Shown here piece after piece: positions 43,735 to 55,924 of a stretch of 64,000 nt of DNA. The stretch is from Cydia pomonella. Taxonomy: Eukaryota; Arthropoda; Insecta; Lepidoptera; Tortricidae. Position numbers and translations under genes: made by a program. The notes beneath the pieces are model-generated. The model saw only the letters and a list, made by a program, of their open reading frames with translations. It was not told the DNA's origin and did not search any database. Within the stretch, counting starts at the first letter, position 1; every line of letters starts with the position of its first letter. The stretch spans positions 9,110,833 to 9,174,832 of the forward strand of contig NC_084716.1 of NCBI RefSeq assembly GCF_033807575.1. Direction: 5' to 3'.

Positions 43735-44387
43735 CATGGGCGCCGCCAGGATTGCTTTAAGGGGGGTGCATCTGCATGTTACTAGACTATAATTGTATGG
43801 AAAATGCTGTCAAATTCAAATCACGCGGGTTTATTATGATTAATATATTTCGCTTATCGAAATCATATTTTATGGTATGGTCATATCATTACTCATTAAC
43901 CAACTAGTCGAACGATTAAAGTGAGATAATAAGACATGTCATGTTTGTCTCACTATCGCTCCATCGCACTCTAATCGTTTGATTTGTTGTTTAATGTGTA
44001 ATGCCCATTAGTTTCTGTAGTCGGTAATTGGCAACATTCGGCGTTATTGCTTAGGAATCCCCGCAGGGGTTTTCCCGCCTGGGTCAGTTGTCAGTTTACG
44101 ATGTTGTAGTTGTAATTGTGAACTAGTGCGCAAAAAAGTTGTTGATAATACTAAAGTATGCTTAAACAGCGACATTATTTATTATTTATAAGATAATTGT
44201 TGTGTAGCTGATTGAAGGGATTGATAATTTTTGTTGAAGCTTCTAGTATATGAGTGACATAAGACGTTTTTTGTGTAAGAAACGCAAAAAAAATCTGATG
44301 AAGATGATTCAGATTCATCTATTAACCCATTCATTGCCGACGCCTCATATTTTTACTCATCACGCAGTGCCGCCGCCTTCCACGCGA

Positions 44388-44530
44388 CGACGCGAATTCG
44401 CGTCCGCGGCATTACGTTAACATTTCATGGACGCGAGTTCGCGTCCGCGGCATTAGGTTAACCTATTTCAAGGGCGCGAATTCGCGTCCGCGGCATTACG
44501 TTGTCAAGGACGCAATTTCGCGTTTTCGGC
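44388..44530. repeat. piggyBac left subterminal palindromic repeats
   Basis: Four units of about 40-45 bases, each with a near-perfect palindrome of GACGCGAATTCGCGTC type followed by CGCGGCATTACGTT. They match units at the other end of the element and are probable transposase-binding sites (inference). Confidence 0.75.
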
Positions 44531-44847
44531 ATCGTAAGTGAAATTTTTGCGCCTAAAAACAGTTTTTGTCGAAAACGTATTCAGTATAGACGTGACGGCC
44601 GTATACTTCAGACGTATATGAGTTTTTAATGGTTTTTAGTAAGATTATAAAAGTTAAAGAAAGTGTTTAAAGCAAGTGTTTAGATAATGGACAAAAATGG
44701 TAAGTATTTTGATATTGTTTTATGAAATATTTAGCAGTTCAGTTATTGATAATAGATAGATATAGGTATATATTATTAGTAATTAGACTAATATCATGTT
44801 TTTGCAAATTAGTATCAATATTTAAAAACATCACTGGTTGGAAACCT

Positions 44848-45283
44848 AGTTAAGGAACCCACCACACCAATGACGAACCCTAACCGTAGTATTGCAACAT
44901 AGTAAAATATTCTCGCTACTGATGTAAATGAGTTCTAGATAATTTGACTAATCCGATGTCAAAGCCAAAAGGCACGGACAAAGGTAATAAAACTTATAAT
45001 TTATGAGTAGTACGTGCTGCTCAAGGTGTTGCACATGCACGTGGTGAGTTTCTTAAGAATTCCTTAGTGTAAAAATCCGTATATAAGGTGAGCTGCGTCT
45101 CACAAGCATCATTCCGGGTCAGCTCCTCTCACAGTACAGTACTAATCTTGTGACTTGTAATACAGTCAATATAATCTTTGAAACTAAATTACGCTGTTTT
45201 AATCATCAACTCCGAAGCGACATCTTCCTCGAGCCAGCTCAGCGTGTCTCTCCTAATCGAAAGGCCGTAACGACGACTTTTCT
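44848..45283 (+). repeat. gypsy 5' LTR
   Basis: 436 bp, AGTTAAGGAACCC to CGACTTTTCT, identical by eye to 52132-52567. It contains the likely promoter (TATATAAG at 45080-45087). Confidence 0.92.
45080..45087 (+). promoter_or_regulatory. LTR TATA box
   Basis: TATATAAG in the middle of the LTR. About 30 bases downstream lie CATTCC and TCAG-type initiator candidates. Transcription start is inferred. Confidence 0.45.
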
Positions 45284-45300
45284 GGCGCAGCTCGGTTAAG
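45283..45300 (+). other. gypsy primer-binding site
   Basis: TGGCGCAG overlaps the last LTR base and continues into CTCGGTTAAGG. The position and TGGCGCAG core resemble the tRNA-Ser-type sites of 17.6/297-like elements (from memory). Confidence 0.5.
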
Positions 45301-45899
45301 GATCTTCCGGAGACCTCCAGGTGATAGAAGATTTGAAGTAAGTGGCCACCCTTTAAATTTCTGCCCTGCGAGTTCGCTTCTATTAAGAACTTATCGGAAG
45401 ACGTCTCTACATCCATCCACTCACTTTTCGAGCACGCCGCTGCGAATCGAGATTTTTTCAAAGAATCCATTGAGAGGAGGACTTTTGGAATCGGGAGGAT
45501 CCAAAAGGTGGAGAAAAGAAAAAACTCACTCAAACACCGTTCCTTCCTTACCAAACCTTGTCATATTTTTTTTATTAATTTTAGTAACAATTGTCATTTA
45601 TGTTTTACTTTGTGTAATTATTGTGTGATTATTGTGTGACTATTTTGTGTAAATTGTGAATGCCAAAGGGGACTATTACGCTTTTAAATAATCGGGAGTG
45701 TACTACCATTCTTATAAAAATAGTACACGATTTAAAGACTCGTCCTTGCACATTAATATCGGTAAATAATTTAAACAGTGCATATTCGCTGTATCTTATT
45801 AAACTAATTTATATTACTTCTCTAGAAAAATTTGCAATTAAAGTAGAACGAATAGACTTTTAATTAAACAAATTAATTCTATTCTTGTTTTTCGGATCT

Positions 45900-47366
45900 A
45901 TGGATTTGTTGGCACAGGCTGTTGAAAGCCAAAACATGAATCAAGCTCAAGCTCAGGCACAAGCGCAAGCCCAGGCTCAGGCCCATGTTCACGCTCAACC
46001 TCAGGCACATGTAAATTTGAATCAAGCAGAACAATTAGCCAATCAGATGCATAGCGATTTAAATATAGAAAACGAAAGGTCCAGTTATGACGAAGGATTA
46101 GATGAAGCTGGGAGATATTCACCTTATCGACCTGAAATTCCTCCAGCATACGCTAGAGTGGAATATCATTGCCCAATGCATCACATGCCTCCTCTAGGCA
46201 GGCCAAATGTCCAAGAAACGAATAACAGCCGTAACTCGTCGTATATGCCTACCTTAGGGGAAATGATGAAAATCATTCCAACATATAATGGGGATCCGCG
46301 ACAACTCAGCCGATTCTTACGCAAATGCGACTTTGTTTTACAACAGTATAGAGATGGGTCTGAAGATCGTTATTCATATATATTAGAAGTGATAACTTCG
46401 CGTCTGGTAGATAAAGCAGCAGAATTGGTATCAGAAAATGATTATTTGGCACAAAATTGGCCTCTGTTAAAGTCTCTTCTTATCCAACATTTTGGAGACC
46501 AACGTACGGAAAAACATTTAAAAACGGAGTTAGAAACATTAACTATAAAACATGGGGAAAAGTTAAATGAATTTTGTGCTAGAATCCAGTCAATTAAAAA
46601 TCAATTATTTTCAAAACTAGCTGAAAATTATGATCAATCGACTATGCAAATAAAAATGAACATTTATAATCATACAGCATTAGATGTATTTTTATATAAC
46701 ATTCCTGAAAGGATATTGCGAGCAATACAAATTAAAGAACCAAAATCTCTAGAAGAAGCACTTAAGTACGCATTGGAACAAGCCCACTTCGATGAGCATT
46801 ATTATAAAAACAGAAAAATCCAAAAACCCCATAATTATAATACTAAAAATAATGATCAAAATAATACGCGTAAAAACAATTTCGGCGCAAGCACGTCAAA
46901 TAATAATAACTCTGCCCCAAGAAATAATTTTCAATCCTTTAGACCACAAGGTCAGCATAATTATAACAACGGGAACAGGTTTCAGAAACCGCAAACTCAT
47001 TGGCAGAATCAACCAAATAATCAAACGCAAAATGCTAGGTCAAATCAGGTTACAAATAAACCTGCATTTACCCCAAAACCAAAGCCGTCTACATCAAGGC
47101 AGAGCGCACCGTCGGCATCACCCAATTTAAATCTTCATCAAATATATCCATTAGAGCAGTATAGATGCAGCTGCACCAATGACGAAACTTGCAGTACAAA
47201 AAATCCAGATTTTAATGGACCGTATCCAAGAAATAGATTTTATTTTAGAGAACATAATAAAACATTTAACGGAATTCCAGAAACCAATCCGCCACCCGTG
47301 GTAGCTAAACCATCGACATCTAAAAATTTTCAAGTGAGGGCCTCCAGCGAGAAACAAACCCCATAA
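45900..47366 (+). CDS. gypsy Gag
   Basis: The first ATG is at 45900 (MDLLAQAVES). An Ala-Gln repeat follows at residues about 15-30. The capsid core has MPTLGEMMKIIPTYNGDPRQ, RKCDFVLQQYRDGSEDRYSY, LLIQHFGDQRTEKHL and TIKHGEKLNEFCARIQSIKN. A long Asn/Gln-rich basic tail has no CCHC knuckle. It forms virus-like particles. It ends with TAA at 47364-47366; pol is open in the -1 frame across that stop, so a -1 frameshift is expected, though no textbook slippery heptamer was evident. Confidence 0.85.
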   Translation: MDLLAQAVESQNMNQAQAQAQAQAQAQAHVHAQPQAHVNLNQAEQLANQMHSDLNIENERSSYDEGLDEAGRYSPYRPEIPPAYARVEYHCPMHHMPPLGRPNVQETNNSRNSSYMPTLGEMMKIIPTYNGDPRQLSRFLRKCDFVLQQYRDGSEDRYSYILEVITSRLVDKAAELVSENDYLAQNWPLLKSLLIQHFGDQRTEKHLKTELETLTIKHGEKLNEFCARIQSIKNQLFSKLAENYDQSTMQIKMNIYNHTALDVFLYNIPERILRAIQIKEPKSLEEALKYALEQAHFDEHYYKNRKIQKPHNYNTKNNDQNNTRKNNFGASTSNNNNSAPRNNFQSFRPQGQHNYNNGNRFQKPQTHWQNQPNNQTQNARSNQVTNKPAFTPKPKPSTSRQSAPSASPNLNLHQIYPLEQYRCSCTNDETCSTKNPDFNGPYPRNRFYFREHNKTFNGIPETNPPPVVAKPSTSKNFQVRASSEKQTP

Positions 47367-50300
47367 AAACTGATTTCTTACCCTTCATAATAATACCAGG
47401 TCAAAACTTAAAGTTATTAATAGACACAGGCAGTTCGCGATGTTTTCTAAATAATTCCGTTATGAATAAATTTTACCCAGAATATAAGCAAGTTGAGTCA
47501 TTCGATGTAATAACAACGCATGCGATTAGCACACATAATACGGTCATAAAAATCCCGCTATTTAGCATATTCAACGAAGACCTTGACCATAAATTCTATA
47601 TATATGACATCAATAAAGAATACGACGGATTATTAGGTATGGACATCTTAAAAAAATTAAACACTAAAATCGATTTAGAGAATGAGTTATTGATAACAAA
47701 ACAGGCGCAAATTCCAATTCAGTTGTCAAATATTAAGAAAGTAAAAGTACCACTACTAACTATAACGGTACAACCACGTACGGAACAAAGGGTCATAATC
47801 CCAACAACATTGTTAAACGGTGAAGGAATTCTTGACCGAGTTAAATTCTCAGAAAAACTCTCAATGCCTTGTGCACTCTTACATTGTGATAACGGGTTTG
47901 CACAAACTACAATTCAAAACTTAAGCGAAAATGAAATGAGTATCGATATTTTCTCACCTTTTGAAGTTAGAAATTTCGAAAATATGGTGTTGTGTAATCA
48001 CATAGGCAAGGAAAACCATGACGATCTATTAGTTAAAAATTTGGAAAAATTACGAACGGAACACATGAATTCTGAAGAAAGAGAGGCAATTACTCAATTA
48101 TGTCACGAATATAGAGACATATTTTTCCATGATCAAATCCCTCTAACTTTCACCCATGAAATTAAACATCATGTTAGGACTAAAGATGTATCGCCGATTT
48201 ATATTAAACCATATAGACAATCTCCTGGACAAGTTGCCGAAATTAAAAAACAAGTAGATAAACTCTTGAAATCAGACATAATTCGACCTTCATATTCACC
48301 ATGGAATGCACCAGTACACATAATACCAAAAAAAATGGACGCATCCCAAGAACAAAAGTATAGGATGGTGATTGATTATAGAAAACTAAACGAAATTACC
48401 ATAGATGATAAATACCCATTGCCAAATATTGAAGATATTTTTGACAAATTAGGGAATAGTACCTATTTCTCCACTTTAGACTTGGCCTCAGGATACCATC
48501 AAATAGAGGTAAATGCCGAAGACCAACCCAAATTAGCCTTCAGTACAAACAATGGACACTATGAGTTTAAACGCATGCCTTTCGGATTAAAAACGGCTCC
48601 AGCCACATTTCAGAGAGCAATGGATAATATCCTTAAAGGAATTCAAGGAACCCATTGTCTCATCAGATGACATTATAATTTTCTCAGCAACTTTCCAAGA
48701 ACATTTAACAAGACTAAAGAAAGTTTTCGAAACACTTAGAAAAGCAAATTTAAAAGTACAATTAGATAAATCAGAATTCCTTAGGAAGGAAGTTCTTTAT
48801 TTAGGGCACAACATAACAAAAGAAGGACTTAAGCCTAATGAAGACAAAATCAAAGCCGTTCTAAACTACCCACTTCCTAAATCTATTAAAGAAATAAAAA
48901 GTTTCCTAGGATTAGTAGGATACTATAGAAAATTTATTCCTGACTTCGCAAAAATAACCAAACCAATGACACAAATGTTAAAAAAGGGACAAAAAGTCGA
49001 GGCGACTGAAGAGTTCATAAACGCTTTTGAAATGTGTAAAACACTCTTAACCAACGCCCCAATTTTACAATATCCGGACTTCCATAAACCATTTATTCTA
49101 ACAACAGACGCATCAAATTATGCTTTAGGCGCGGTTCTTTCACAAGGAACAATAGGCAGTGATAAGCCTATAGCTTACGCTAGCCGAACATTAAATTCAG
49201 CTGAACAGAGATATAGCACCATTGAAAAAGAGCTATTAGCAGTTCTTTGGGGAGTTAGACATTTCCGACCATATCTTTATGGAAAGAAATTTCAAATCTA
49301 TACAGACCATAGACCTCTTGCGTGGTTATATTCTCTGAAAGAGCCAAATAGTAAGTTAACTAGATGGAGATTAAGACTCCAAGAGTATGATTTTGAAATA
49401 ATATACAAACAAGGGAAACAAAACACGAATGCTGATGCCTTATCCAGAATACAATTAAATATTTTAAATGTTAATGACAACCCTAATTCAGACTATCAAA
49501 ATATTCCCACGACTTCAGCCCCAGACTCTCCTTTAGATAATTCAAGTTATATTAATATACCTGATAATATTTCTGAAACGACAATGACAGCATCTGAGGA
49601 CGAAAATGAATCTGAATACGCACAAATATTGGATAATTCAGATAAAGATTATATTATTCCAGTATTATACGAAGCTGTCGATATTAAACCAAATCAAATT
49701 TTAATGACTCATTGGTATCGAGATGAAATAAAAATAATTAGTAAACCAAAAGTTCTAGACGTTTTACTACCATTAGAGCATAAAATAATTGAAACTTTTA
49801 TTAAAACACATTTAGATCCAAAAAGAAAATACTTTGTATATTTTAATTCTCCGCAAATAAGGAAATATTTTAATGAAACAGTTGCAAAAATATTTCATAA
49901 GAGTTCTATACCATTTATTGAATGTACAAAAAGAATAACTATTTTACAAGATGAGACCGAACAAAAAGATATAATACTTAAGTACCATGAAGGTAAAACC
50001 TGTCATCGAGGTATAAATGAAACCTACAGTAAACTGAAAAGACAGTATTATTTTCCTAAGATGAAGGAAATAATTGCTGGTGTTATTAATAGCTGTGACG
50101 TCTGTAAAAGAATGAAATATGATAGAAAGCCCTTAAAACCTTTAATACAACTAACTCAGACACAACAAAAACCCTTTGAGGAACTGTTCATAGATCTTTT
50201 CAAAATCGAGGGAAATCTTTATTTAACACTTATTGATGCATTTAGTAAAATGGGTCAAGCCATTTTAATCTCTAACAGATCCACTCCAGAAGTTATTAAA

Positions 50301-51020
50301 TCATTAATTAAATACTTTTCATATTACGGGTTACCACAAAAAATTAGTTGTGACCCAGGATCTGAATTTAATAATGCCTTAATAAAGGAATTATTAAATA
50401 TGTATAAAATTAATTTACATATTGGAACACCAAACAATCCGCAATCAATGGGATTAATTGAGAGATTCCACAGTACTATAATAGAAACTTACCGATTAGC
50501 GAAATACGAACATAAAAATACTGACGCAGCAGACGTTATGACATACGCAATTATGGCATATAATAACAGCTTGCATTCAATGACTGGTTTTACTCCTTTT
50601 GAAGTTGTTTTCGGACACACCGACTCTCGTAGTGTGTTTGACATTAACTTTAATCATACTTACATGCAACAACTTATAAAAGATCATTACAAAAGAACGA
50701 AAATCTTATATCAGATAATTACAGAAAGGATGCTTGAATCAAAAGAATCAACTAGAAAAAGGTTAGAACCGATAGCTTCTACCACTCTAAATTTTACGCA
50801 AGGAGATGAAATTTATACGAGAATGGTTAATAAACGCTTAGCAAAAGATAAACCTAAGTATGAGAAAGCATTAATAACCGGAACTCCGGAAAGAAATGTA
50901 ACTCCTATAGAAATAAGAGGACGTGAAACCACCGTACCGATTAGGAATATTAAACGACCAAATAAAATAAGCAAAGTTTTAAACTTTATAAGGAACAAAC
51001 CGCAGGATGACGACCCTTAA
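47367..51020 (+). pseudogene. gypsy Pol (protease, RT, RNase H, integrase), RT active site broken
   Basis: The protease starts with LLIDTGSSRCFLNNS (about 47425). RT has YRMVIDYRKLNEITIDDKY and FSTLDLASGYHQIEVNAED, then FGLKTAPATFQRAMDNI. The frame breaks at 48661-48670, right at the catalytic YxDD motif, consistent with a small deletion. Sequence resumes with DDIIIFSATFQEHL. RNase H: LTTDASNYALGAVLSQG and TIEKELLAVLWGVRHF. Integrase: HRGINETYSKLKRQYYFPK with CDVCKRM, then FIDLFKIEGN, SCDPGSEFNNA and NNPQSMGLIERFHSTI (D-D-E). Except for the RT break the frame is open to 51020. Confidence 0.88.
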
Positions 51021-52120
51021 ATCACTAACCAAAATGATTAGTTCCCTACACCCATATTTGGCATTAACAAAATTATAATTTAATGTGATAGTTTAAAATG
51101 ACATTGAGTCATAAAAGTTGATATGTCATAAAATGATTATGTAAGTTGCGCAACGAATGTTAAAAAGAAATAACTCAAATATGATGTCAATTAATATTTT
51201 TAATATACATTAAATGTTTATATAAAACTTCTTCATGTATTATTGCTATACAGTGAAGTAATTGACATTGAGTTATGAAGAATTCATCTGCATTCTCGCG
51301 GCTAAACGCGGCAGTTGAACTACTAATAAATGATTCTATGAAAAGAATTTAAGTCCAAGGACGCTATTATATGAAAAGTTCGTCTACATTCTCGTGTGTA
51401 ACACGGTAAACGAAACTTATACAAAAAAAAAAAAAAGAATTATTCACGAAAGAGTCGTATAGCATTCTCGTTTTAGTACGGCATACGTTACTCTAATAGT
51501 GAAAAGAATTAGAGCTAGCTCGTGTTGTAATTATAATAAGGGCCCAATCATGTAATTAATTAATAACAATCATGTAATTAATTAATAACAATCATGTAAC
51601 ATTACATAATTAATAACAATAATGTAACATTATTTAGCAGTATATGTTAATCCTGTTTAATCAAGATTATTCTAATTTTTTATATAAACTTAAAATAAGG
51701 CACTTATATTATCCTTTCCCTTCCCCTTATCCCATACGAGTGAGACAAGAAGAAAAGAGAAATAAATATGGAACAAAAAGAAAGAAGGCAAAGATCGCAA
51801 CGCTTGGTAACCGGTGATACTTACTAATGACCAAATGACTGTCACATCGGTATGTGCACTAGTTACGTGGTGTAAGATTCTAATCAACGCACTCCTGGAA
51901 GACGTTTTGAAGTGAAAGTGTTGTGAAGTGAAAAAAAAAAAACATGTGTCACGCCGGGAATAGGGTAATAAAAGACTTTTAAAGGATAATTTAAGATTTA
52001 ATTATATTGATTATTTCATGTATCTAACCATAGTATAATCATAGAATCGTTGTACTAATTTCAAAAAAAAAAAAAAAAAATATTTTTTTTTTCATTATAA
52101 AAAAATTATTTTTTTTTCTT
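51021..52120 (+). other. gypsy 3' non-coding region with repeats
   Basis: No env-like frame. It contains three diverged copies of a CATTCTCG-centred unit (near 51290, 51390 and 51450), each associated with GAAAAGAATT, and tandem AATCATGTAATTAATTAATAAC repeats at 51546-51625, then A/T-rich runs. Confidence 0.6.
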
Positions 52121-52131
52121 AAGGAGGGAGG
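52121..52131 (+). other. gypsy polypurine tract
   Basis: AAGGAGGGAGG lies directly before the 3' LTR and primes plus-strand DNA synthesis in LTR elements. Confidence 0.75.
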
Positions 52132-52567
52132 AGTTAAGGAACCCACCACACCAATGACGAACCCTAACCGTAGTATTGCAACATAGTAAAATATTCTCGC
52201 TACTGATGTAAATGAGTTCTAGATAATTTGACTAATCCGATGTCAAAGCCAAAAGGCACGGACAAAGGTAATAAAACTTATAATTTATGAGTAGTACGTG
52301 CTGCTCAAGGTGTTGCACATGCACGTGGTGAGTTTCTTAAGAATTCCTTAGTGTAAAAATCCGTATATAAGGTGAGCTGCGTCTCACAAGCATCATTCCG
52401 GGTCAGCTCCTCTCACAGTACAGTACTAATCTTGTGACTTGTAATACAGTCAATATAATCTTTGAAACTAAATTACGCTGTTTTAATCATCAACTCCGAA
52501 GCGACATCTTCCTCGAGCCAGCTCAGCGTGTCTCTCCTAATCGAAAGGCCGTAACGACGACTTTTCT
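52132..52567 (+). repeat. gypsy 3' LTR
   Basis: 436 bp, identical by eye to the 5' LTR; ACCT follows at 52568. Confidence 0.92.
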
Positions 52568-52969
52568 ACCTTTTCTTTATGTATAGTTATTTATTTATAA
52601 TACGTGCATACATTATAAGTATTATTACGTTATAATTATAACATACACTACACATACATAATCTTGTGCCTTTATGCCCGAATTGCGGTAGGCAGAGTTA
52701 CAAAATCAATAACAAACTTGAACAATTTCTTGTTAATTTTTTATAACCACATTATGCAGGGTTGCATTTACGACCGTTTGACGGAATATATATATATTTA
52801 TATATTTTCACAATGATTATTAGTATATGACGTTCGTACGTATATATAGCACATAGAATAGAGTTCTCATTATGCAAATTGGTTTGCTACTTAGTAGAGT
52901 TCGTTTATATATGTTACACTTCCAAACGCATTTTTTTACTTGTTTCTATTCTATATTCTAATATTTTGC

Positions 52970-53275
52970 TGATTTTAGATAATGATGTTCGTAAAGCTTT
53001 AGACATAGGCAACATGATGGTCGTTATAAAAAAACAAATTGGATATTGCGAACGACACCTTTCCCAAGCGATTATGAAGACAGCATCCCTCAAGAGAAGG
53101 ATACGACAACACCACACGCAATTAATGAAGAGGCAAGTCAACGCATGTGTTCTTGTCCATGTAGACGAAATGTGATTGCAGTGGCTATAAGGAAGCGTTT
53201 GGAAAACATTCCTGGAGAGTACTTACTGGATTGATTCAAAGAAATAGAAGAGGTATTGAATAAATATGAACGAGA
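52970..53275 (+). other. Coding-like exon, possibly BESS-type
   Basis: After an acceptor-like tgattttag, frames read DNDVRKALDIGNMMVVIKKQ and, shifted, PSDYEDSIPQEKDTTTPHAI, VAIRKRLENIPGEYLLD and FKEIEEVLNKYERD. The amphipathic ending is compatible with a BESS-like tail, but I am not sure. It lies inside the piggyBac between gypsy and the tandem array. Confidence 0.25.
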
Positions 53276-53378
53276 TTGACGAAATAAAACTACATATTGA
53301 TTTGTAATGTAATAGTGTTGTTATATTAAAATTGGTTATGTAAACAATTTAGTTTAATTTTTAACAGATAGATAAAAA

Positions 53379-54008
53379 TTTGCATATAGCCTTAATTGTA
53401 ATCAGTCTTGTTTCTTACATATATTAAAATCACATGACAATAATAAGCGTTGTAGCATTTATAATATTACTGGTCAGGCTTTATCTAAGCTGTCAGTACC
53501 GGTGTTTGCATATAGCCTTAATTGTAATCATTCTTGTTTCTTACATATTTTAAAATCACATGACAATAATAAGCGTTGTAGCATTTATAATATTACTGGT
53601 CAGGCTTTATCTAAGCTGTCAGTACCGGTGTTTGCATATAGCCTTAATTGTAATCAGTCTTGTTTCTTACATATTTTAAAATCACATGACAATAATAAGC
53701 GTTGTAGCATTTATAATATTACTGGTCAGGCTTTATATAAGTTGTCAGTACCGGTGTTTGCATATAGCCTTAATTGTAATCAGTCTTGTTTCTTACATAT
53801 TTTAAAATCACATGACAATAATAAGCGTTGTAGCATTTATAATATTACTGGTCAGGCTTTATATAAGTTGTCAGTACCGGTGTTTGCATATAGCCTTAAT
53901 TGTAATCAGTCTTGTTTCTTACATATTTTAAAATCACATGACAATAATAAGCGTTGTAGCATTTATAATATTACTGGTCAGGCTTTATCTAAGTTGTCAA
54001 TACCGGTG
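53379..54008 (+). repeat. Tandem array, 5 x 126 bp
   Basis: Five copies of exactly 126 bases (starts 53379, 53505, 53631, 53757, 53883), each from TTTGCATATAGCCTTAATTG to CTGTCAGTACCGGTG, with a handful of substitutions. The unit is a multiple of three and open in one frame, giving a repeated 42-residue translation that I do not take as a gene. It abuts the 3' end of the piggyBac transposase. Confidence 0.95.
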
Positions 54009-54009
54009 A

Positions 54010-55170
54010 TACGCCCGGAAGCACCCTAAGCATAGTCCAGGAAATCCGAGGCAGTCAGGACATCCGAATGACGTATCAACTCTTCTGTTGTTTTTTGCAC
54101 ATTGTCGGCACTTTTTCCTCTTTGAATGTCCTTTATTATTGGGTGGTAAATTTTGTGGTAGATGTATCCGACCACTACCCAATGGTCTGAATACGGGTTC
54201 TGGTGGCGGAGGCAATAGGGTTTCCACAATCTTCAATCTAAAATCATACAGCGTTCGTATATCGTCGTTACATGTCTTATACAACTGGAATGCATTAATC
54301 ATCGCAATTTGAATTATATGTATTATAACTTTTTTATACCATTTTATTGATTTATGCTCACTTGCGTAATACGACAATAACTGATCGTGTTTGTCAACAT
54401 TTCGCATAAACTTGTTGTATTCTGCGATGGCTCTCGGTTTGTAAACGACGTTTTGTGTTCTGGGATTTCGAATTGGGATAAGGTCGCTATTATGCTCACT
54501 TGAAATATACAAAACGTCTCTTTTGTCGACCCATTTACAGACACATATATTTTTACAATCATGTAATATGATACATTCTCCTTTTTTTAGTTTTGTTTTA
54601 AGAATTTTTGGATTTCCTTTTCTGTTGACCCTTAATGTACCGGTGCAAAATGTTTTCTTCATGAGTAGTTCTCTTGTTAGGGCAATACTGCTGTAATAAT
54701 TATCAATATATAGCGAATGCCCTAAATTTTCCAAATCTTTCATTAAGAACTTTACAACTTTGTGAGAATGCCCACGTCCACCGACAAGAGTGTCCCTTGC
54801 ACCAGCGTACATGTGTAGTTTCCAACAAACTCCTCGTACGTCTGCTAGACTATAAAACTTCACTCCATATTGATGTCGCTTGGATTTCATATATTGACGA
54901 AACGATAGTCTTCCTCGAAATAACATTATTGATTCGTCTATCGCTATTTCTCTTGTAGGATGATAAATGTTCTTCATAACGTCGTTAAATGTATCTAGCA
55001 GCGATTTTATTTTCTTGATGCTTGCATGCCGGCCTCCCGTTGAACATTTAACGCTTTCATTATAAGTAGAAATTTATTACGACTCATGTACTTTGAAATT
55101 ACTGAATTTGGAAATAAATAATGAGTCTTCCAGTAATCCACAGTTCTATTTAACTTAGTATATAGTAGAT
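54010..55170 (-). pseudogene. piggyBac transposase, N-terminally truncated
   Basis: Minus strand. A frameshifted start reads MSRNKFLLIMKAL then IKKIKSLLDTFNDV; the main frame is 54977-54010. DDE_Tnp_1_7 motifs are EIAIDESIMLFRGRLSFRQY (first Asp), HSLYIDNYYSSIALTRELL (second) and MRNVDKHDQLLSYYAS (third). The C-terminal cysteine-rich domain reads KCRQCAKNNRR, FGCPDCLGFPGLCLGCFRAY. This is the cut-and-paste enzyme acting at TTAA. The N-terminal third is not recognisable and one frameshift precedes 54977, so it is non-autonomous now. Confidence 0.82.
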
Positions 55171-55242
55171 AAAAAGAAATGGTCTCATTTCATTATTTTC
55201 TTCACACTTTAAATATTAAATGCAACCCATTTTATTATAGTT

Positions 55243-55511
55243 AAATGGGTGAATCAACTTTTTTTGTTTTGTTATCCTGTCCCGTTGTCCAAGGGACAAC
55301 AGTGGCACAGTTTGTTTGAAGAAACGTTGTATGCCGTTCTATTAGCATGCTTAGTAGGGGGCCCATTATGGACATTGGTTATAACGACCACAAAAACGCA
55401 AGTTTTATACATTTAAGTACCGTAAAATCTGTATTTCAATGAACTTTTGTCCCCTGGACAACTAATCGTAACCATGGCAACGAGTGACGCTAAAAAGTTG
55501 ATTCTCCCAAA
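55243..55511. repeat. MITE-like insertion inside piggyBac
   Basis: Inverted ends share GGGNGAATCAACTTTTT, with subterminal TTGTCC and GGGACAA blocks on both sides; about 270 bp. No coding. Confidence 0.55.
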
Positions 55512-55924
55512 TATACAGTCGAAAATGTTTAGTACCCCTGGACATAAACATGTCTGCGTATCTAAATTATTTTAGTAGTTTGTATTATTAATTGCCACAA
55601 TCACTTATAAAGTATATGGCACATGATTAAATTACTATCATTAAATATTTTTCGCGATAAAAGGTAAATGACAATTACCTAATATAAACATAATGGACGG
55701 GAATCCGCCTCCGCTTCACCCGAAATGAAAATGTTGAGTATTACAAATGTGTTTATTTTAATAACCGGTAACAGTATACAATTTGTCTTTAAAAATTACA
55801 TCTCGGGATAAGTTTTTTTAAATAAGTGTTTTTCTAGCAATAACTATTTTTTCTAAATTACAAATGCACTGAATCCAAAAACCGAAGTATAATATTCTCC
55901 TTCAAAAAATAAATAAATAGTTGT

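Larger units (their letters stand above)
44848..52567 (+). mobile_element. Ty3/gypsy (errantivirus-like) LTR retrotransposon
   Basis: 7720 bp with two 436-bp LTRs that look identical by eye and exact ACCT duplications (44844-44847 and 52568-52571). The LTR begins AGTTAAGG, as in insect gypsy-group elements. Order: 5' LTR, primer site, gag, pol in -1 frame, long non-coding 3' region, polypurine tract, 3' LTR. No env-like frame exists between pol and the 3' LTR. Identical LTRs imply recent insertion. Confidence 0.92.

Noticed and set aside
45189..45554. 121-residue open frame (minus) across the gypsy LTR and leader
   Set aside because: Antisense to the LTR and 5' leader; a shadow of the element.
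46792..47130. 112-residue open frame (plus) within gag
   Set aside because: Alternative frame of the Asn-rich Gag tail.
53379..54008. CRISPR-like array
   Set aside because: Contiguous tandem repeats without spacers in a eukaryotic TE.
53502..54029. 175-residue repeat protein
   Set aside because: Translation of a 126-bp tandem array; open only because one unit is stop-free and divisible by three.
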